This document shows, piece after piece, positions 14,922-18,229 of a stretch of 18,229 nucleotides of DNA. Below the pieces are notes generated by a model. That model was not told the DNA's origin. It saw only the letters and a list, made by a program, of their open reading frames with translations, and did no database searches. Where the stretch lies: positions 1-18,229 of the forward strand of contig CAAGFF010000073.1 of assembly GCA_900769055.1 (NCBI GenBank). Direction: 5' to 3'. The translations under genes were made by a program, and so were the position numbers. The DNA is from an uncultured Prevotella sp. (lineage in GTDB: Bacteria; Bacteroidota; Bacteroidia; Bacteroidales; Bacteroidaceae). Every line of letters starts with the position of its first letter. The first letter of the stretch is position 1.

Positions 14922-15702
14922 GCCTCAGTTGCTCTCCTACGATATGCCGTCTGGCGTTATGGCGTTCTCGACAACCCGTCATGGCGGAGTAGGGCAGGGA
15001 CCTTACTCGTCATTCAATATCAACCGCTATTGTGGTGATGAGCCTGCTGCCGTTGGTGCTAATACAGAGGCCTTGGCCGATACTTTAGGCATTTCTCCAG
15101 ACCATATCCTCATGCCACATCAGATACACGAGGCTGCATTCCGCATTGTCGGCCCCGACTTCTTCTCATTGCTGCCCTCTACCCGTGACATGGTTCTCGA
15201 AGGCGTAGACGGAATAATGACCTCTGTACCGGGAGTGTGCGTTGGAGTCTCTACCGCCGATTGTATTCCAGTACTGCTGTATGATGCCGTCCATCATGCC
15301 GTCTGTGCAGTACATGCTGGGTGGCGTGGCACGGTACAGCATATTACGATGAAGGCTGTAAGCGAGATGCGTGTGGCCTTCGGCAGTGATGCTTCTATGT
15401 TGCGTGCCGTAATTGGCCCTGGTATCTCGTTGGAAAGCTTTGAGGTAGGTCAAGAGGTGTACGAGGAGTATGCACAGGCTGGCTTCGACATGGATAAGGT
15501 GGCACGGTTCTATGACAAATGGCACATAGACCTCCCTGAATGCAACAGGCAACAGCTTATAGCCTCTGGTGTGATGGCAGAGAACATACAGATGGCAGGA
15601 ATAGACACATTCACGGCAACCGATGATTTCTTCTCCGCACGAAAACTCGGAAAGGAGTCTGGACGAATATATACCGCAATAATGATTGAACAACAAACTT
15701 GA
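14908..15702 (+). CDS. pgeF: Peptidoglycan editing factor / purine nucleosidase-like (laccase-domain, YfiH family)
   Basis: 264 residues, cytoplasmic. The family was once called polyphenol oxidase; known roles are hydrolysis or phosphorolysis of purine nucleosides and removal of wrongly built peptidoglycan precursors. The metal site residues are visible: H74 in MPHQIHEA, C119 in STADCIPVLL and H136 in AVHAGWRGT, plus the conserved IGPGISLESFEVG. The open frame reaches back to a TTG at 14872, deep inside obg; the ATG at 14908 (or the next one at 14911) gives the usual length and overlaps obg by 14 nt, pointing to translational coupling. Its stop overlaps the start of the M23 gene. Confidence 0.9.
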   Translation: MMKSKPQLLSYDMPSGVMAFSTTRHGGVGQGPYSSFNINRYCGDEPAAVGANTEALADTLGISPDHILMPHQIHEAAFRIVGPDFFSLLPSTRDMVLEGVDGIMTSVPGVCVGVSTADCIPVLLYDAVHHAVCAVHAGWRGTVQHITMKAVSEMRVAFGSDASMLRAVIGPGISLESFEVGQEVYEEYAQAGFDMDKVARFYDKWHIDLPECNRQQLIASGVMAENIQMAGIDTFTATDDFFSARKLGKESGRIYTAIMIEQQT

Positions 15703-16898
15703 TGAAACAAACTTTTTTTAATCACTTTAATAATATACATTTATTCATTAACATGCCTACGATACGTATGGCATGGCACAGCATGTGGGGGCAGGCAATG
15801 TCGCTGGCATTAATCGTTATGTCCGTGCTTTTCTTCTCCTCATCGTCCACCGACAAGTTTACTGCTGCGGAACAACAGCAGATTAGCATAGCCACACCGG
15901 GACTGTTTGCCAAGAGTAACATGTTCAATATTGACTTCACGCTCGTTCGCGACAACGAGTATTCGTTTCCGTTGCCTGTAGGCAAGGCCGTCTCCAATGG
16001 CAGCGACCTTCAGATAGAAACCGCCAAAGGTGATGCCGTGAAGGCAATGTTCAACGGAACGGTAAGGCTCGCACGGCATATCTCTGGCCACGGCAATGTC
16101 ATCGTAGTAAGACATCACAATGGACTGGAGACCGTCTATGCACATAATGCCCAGAACCTGGTGAAGGTCGGGCAGGAGGTGAAAGCAGGAAATACGATAG
16201 CTATTGTTGGAGGACAGGACGACAAGACGTTCCTCACTTTCAGCATAATGGTTAATGGTGCTAAGATTAATCCCGAGACCATAATCGCTATATCTACCCA
16301 TAAGTTGCGTAAGCAGACTGTGCAGTGCAAGAAGACGTCCAATCATGTGAGCATTACTGTACTGACAAAGGAGCCAGGAACAAAGAGCCGAAAACTTATG
16401 GCTGACCTCGATGAGGACCCATTCAAGGATAAGAGCACATTCAAGCTCGACTTGAGGAAGATAGAGGAACAGCACTGGTCTTATCCTCTGCCTGGTGCCA
16501 AAGTCATAAGCCCCTATGGTGGTAAGCGCCGTCATTCTGGAGTAGACCTGAAGACCCGACCGAATGACGAGATTGTGTCTGCTTTCAATGGTGTTGTCAT
16601 ACAGTCGGGACCATATCATGGCTATGGCAACTGCATCCGAATAAAGCACGCATACGGCTTTGAAACCTTGTACAGCCATCAGTCAAAGAATCTTGTGAAG
16701 GTTGGCGAAAAGGTAAAGGCAGGACAGGTGATAGGACTCACTGGCCGCACAGGGAGGGCTACTACAGAGCATCTGCATTTTGAAGTGTTCTTCAAAGGTC
16801 GCAGGTTAAATCCTGCTGTCGTCTTTGACCATCCTAACAGAAGGCTGCAACAGACAACACTGACTCTCTCGAAGAGTGGGGCTGTCAAGAAGGGATAA
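15702..16898 (+). CDS. M23 metallopeptidase with a duplicated, degenerate N-terminal M23 domain
   Basis: 398 residues. A hydrophobic segment at about 31-47 acts as signal anchor or signal peptide. The C-terminal domain (about 258-375) is a complete M23 (LytM) fold: zinc ligands H278 and D282 in RRHSGVDL and H359 in EHLHFEVF, with H326 in LYSHQS. Residues about 87-197 repeat the same fold (SFPLP, FNGTV, YAHNAQNLVKVGQEVKAG) but lack the HxxxD and HxH ligands. M23 enzymes cut peptide cross-links in peptidoglycan; degenerate copies usually regulate or bind. The start ATG overlaps the pgeF stop (TGATG). A TTG three bases earlier and an ATG at 15753 are alternatives. Cotranscription with pgeF fits a cell-wall role. 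Confidence 0.88.
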   Translation: MKQTFFNHFNNIHLFINMPTIRMAWHSMWGQAMSLALIVMSVLFFSSSSTDKFTAAEQQQISIATPGLFAKSNMFNIDFTLVRDNEYSFPLPVGKAVSNGSDLQIETAKGDAVKAMFNGTVRLARHISGHGNVIVVRHHNGLETVYAHNAQNLVKVGQEVKAGNTIAIVGGQDDKTFLTFSIMVNGAKINPETIIAISTHKLRKQTVQCKKTSNHVSITVLTKEPGTKSRKLMADLDEDPFKDKSTFKLDLRKIEEQHWSYPLPGAKVISPYGGKRRHSGVDLKTRPNDEIVSAFNGVVIQSGPYHGYGNCIRIKHAYGFETLYSHQSKNLVKVGEKVKAGQVIGLTGRTGRATTEHLHFEVFFKGRRLNPAVVFDHPNRRLQQTTLTLSKSGAVKKG

Positions 16899-16943
16899 CT
16901 CTATCCCAGATATCTGCGTCTGTAATGAAGGCGCGATTAAATG

Positions 16944-16983
16944 CTCAGCTTGCTGAGGTATTTGTTACGGGGTTAAAGACCCC
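16944..16983 (+). other. Two hairpins after the M23 gene
   Basis: CTCAGC-TT-GCTGAG (16944-16957) is a perfect 6-bp inverted repeat, and GGGGTT-AAA-GACCCC (16969-16983) forms a second stem with a G-U pair. They may end the hpt operon transcript, but neither has a T run directly after it. The two-nucleotide loop of the first is too tight for full pairing. Confidence 0.45.
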
Positions 16984-17032
16984 ATGCTGTCCTCTTTGCT
17001 TTATTTAACTTTATTAACTGCAGTAATTATGG

Positions 17033-17062
17033 TTTGATTACGGGGAAAATATAGTATATTTG
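17033..17062 (+). promoter_or_regulatory. Promoter of the modular secreted protein gene
   Basis: TTTG (17033-17036), an 18-nt spacer and TATATTTG (17055-17062). The -7 box is a full match and the spacer one base short. The leader to the ATG at 17098 is about 30 nt. Confidence 0.7.
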
Positions 17063-17097
17063 CAGAGGACTATTAATTAAACCTAAATAACAGCGCA

Positions 17098-18229
17098 ATG
17101 AAAAAATTTATTCTAACTAACATCATGTTGTTGGTAGGAATACTTGTTCATGCCCAGACGGATGTGTCTAAGTATTACCTGACCAATTATGATTTCAATC
17201 AGTATTTTGACTACACGGCATCCCAGTCTACAGCCGTGGCTCAAGAGCTGCTCGCTGTCAAGGGATGGACATCTGAGCTGACAGCCAACTACACTATTGT
17301 AGGTACATACGAGTATGGTTTCAGCGGAACTTTCAATGGTGCTTCGGTTCCGTCAGCCGGTTATGATGGCAATACTGGTGGTGGCCTTGCCATCTCTACG
17401 GGATGGGAACAGACGTTCGCCTTCTATCAGACCGTGACGCTGCCAGCGGGTACGTATACCCTGAATGTCCCCACTTACAATGGTGGTAGTGCTACTCCTG
17501 CGGAGTCACAGGTAGCATGGGTGCCTGCATCAGGGACATCCGTAAAATCTACCGTTACTTCGTATTCCGTAGGAAAATGGACCTTGGACAAGATTACGTT
17601 TACCCTAACAAAGACAACAACAGGACAAATCAGGTTTGGTATGAAGGCTGCGGCTAACGGTTCTGCCAACTCAGCGAAACTTGTTGTAGACTATGTTCAG
17701 CTTCTGGGCGAGGACATGGCCGTAGACAAGACAGAACTTTTGGCTACAATTGCGACCGCCAACAGCCTATATGCTGATGGTAGCGGTGCTGGTGCTCAGG
17801 AATTGCTTGCGGCTATCACCGCAGCCCAGGCTGTTGCCGATGCCGCTGATGCCGGTGTCGTGGATGTGCTGGAGGCAACCCTTGCTCTGAGGAATGCCGT
17901 AAGCGTATATCGCGAGAACAATGTCAGTGAGGACAATCCTCTAGACAGGACAGAGTATATCTTTAACCCAAGCTTTGAGGACGGAACTAAGGGATGGACG
18001 TGTGACGGCCTTGTCACACAGACCAATTCGTCGTTTACCAAGAAGGCTGGCTCTACATATATAGAGAAATGGGTTAGCTCAGGAAATAAGGTTGGAGATG
18101 CCTCGGTAAGCCAGACCATAACGTTGCCAAATGGTGTGTATGTGCTCACTGTCGGAGCGCAAAACCTCAATCAGGCATCATCAACCCAAAAGTGTACGGG
18201 AGTGGTGATATTCACTGATGACAGCGAGA
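17098..18229 (+). CDS. Secreted modular protein, 3' end outside the window
   Basis: The frame is open from the ATG to the window edge (377 codons). My translation starts MKKFILTNIMLLVGILVHAQ, a signal peptide with cleavage after about residue 20. Residues about 21-203 look like a beta-rich carbohydrate-binding or jelly-roll type module (FYQTVTLPAGTYTLNVPTYN, ending VVDYVQLLGE). Residues about 208-275 are an Ala-rich helical linker of the FIVAR kind (TELLATIATANSLYADG...). Residues about 287-377 begin a second beta module (FNPSFEDGTKGW, VSQTITLPNGVYVLTVGAQN) related in layout to the first. Such tandem modules often precede a catalytic domain in Prevotella glycan-degrading enzymes, but none is visible here, so no activity is assigned. 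Not recognised beyond that. Confidence 0.8.
   Translation, partial: MKKFILTNIMLLVGILVHAQTDVSKYYLTNYDFNQYFDYTASQSTAVAQELLAVKGWTSELTANYTIVGTYEYGFSGTFNGASVPSAGYDGNTGGGLAISTGWEQTFAFYQTVTLPAGTYTLNVPTYNGGSATPAESQVAWVPASGTSVKSTVTSYSVGKWTLDKITFTLTKTTTGQIRFGMKAAANGSANSAKLVVDYVQLLGEDMAVDKTELLATIATANSLYADGSGAGAQELLAAITAAQAVADAADAGVVDVLEATLALRNAVSVYRENNVSEDNPLDRTEYIFNPSFEDGTKGWTCDGLVTQTNSSFTKKAGSTYIEKWVSSGNKVGDASVSQTITLPNGVYVLTVGAQNLNQASSTQKCTGVVIFTDDSE

Noticed and set aside
15840..16679. 279-codon minus-strand open frame opposite the M23 gene
   Set aside because: Shadow of a well-supported M23 gene; the translation shows no signal, domain or promoter.

Overview
The window reads as a chromosomal stretch of a Bacteroidales bacterium, most likely Prevotella/Segatella-like. 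Reasons: several start regions carry the Bacteroidetes promoter pattern (TAnnTTTG at -7, sometimes TTTG 18-19 nt upstream), purine-rich Shine-Dalgarno sites are mostly absent, and the genes are family members typical of that group (FucP-type sugar permease, exported GH109, DUF4831-like lipid-free secreted protein, short adenylate kinase, Obg with a TKxD G4 motif). No tRNA, rRNA, CRISPR array, transposase or phage gene is visible.

Layout. (1) 189-3146, + strand: a large cytoplasmic protein with two receiver domains fused to a pyruvate phosphate dikinase ATP-grasp module but no phosphohistidine or PEP domain. (2) 3205-4821, - strand: a secreted GH30 glycosidase, convergent with gene 1. (3) 5213-7615, + strand: FucP-family sugar permease and class II fructose-bisphosphate aldolase. 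(4) 7863-9431, + strand: exported Gfo/Idh/MocA protein of the GH109 type. (5) 12270-9666, - strand: nnr (NAD(P)H-hydrate repair) followed by a DUF4831-like exported protein. (6) 12437-16898, + strand: hpt, adk, obg, pgeF and an M23 peptidase, tightly packed or overlapping, a housekeeping operon for purine salvage, nucleotide balance, ribosome assembly and cell-wall upkeep. (7) 17098 to the window edge, + strand: the first 377 residues of a secreted modular protein.

Genes 2-4 together suggest glycan use: exported glycosidases release sugars, the permease imports them and the aldolase feeds glycolysis. This is inference from families; there is no SusC/SusD pair in view.

The most unusual feature is outside the genes. 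Nearly every larger intergenic gap holds a diverged short tandem array with its own unit: 8 nt (3151-3203), 29 nt plus 8 nt (5066-5198 and, inverted, 7623-7776), 9 nt (9527-9616) and 7 nt (13557-13739). The 29-nt unit is made of two abutting mini-hairpins whose stems are kept while the loops differ between copies. Inverted copies of this composite flank the permease-aldolase pair.
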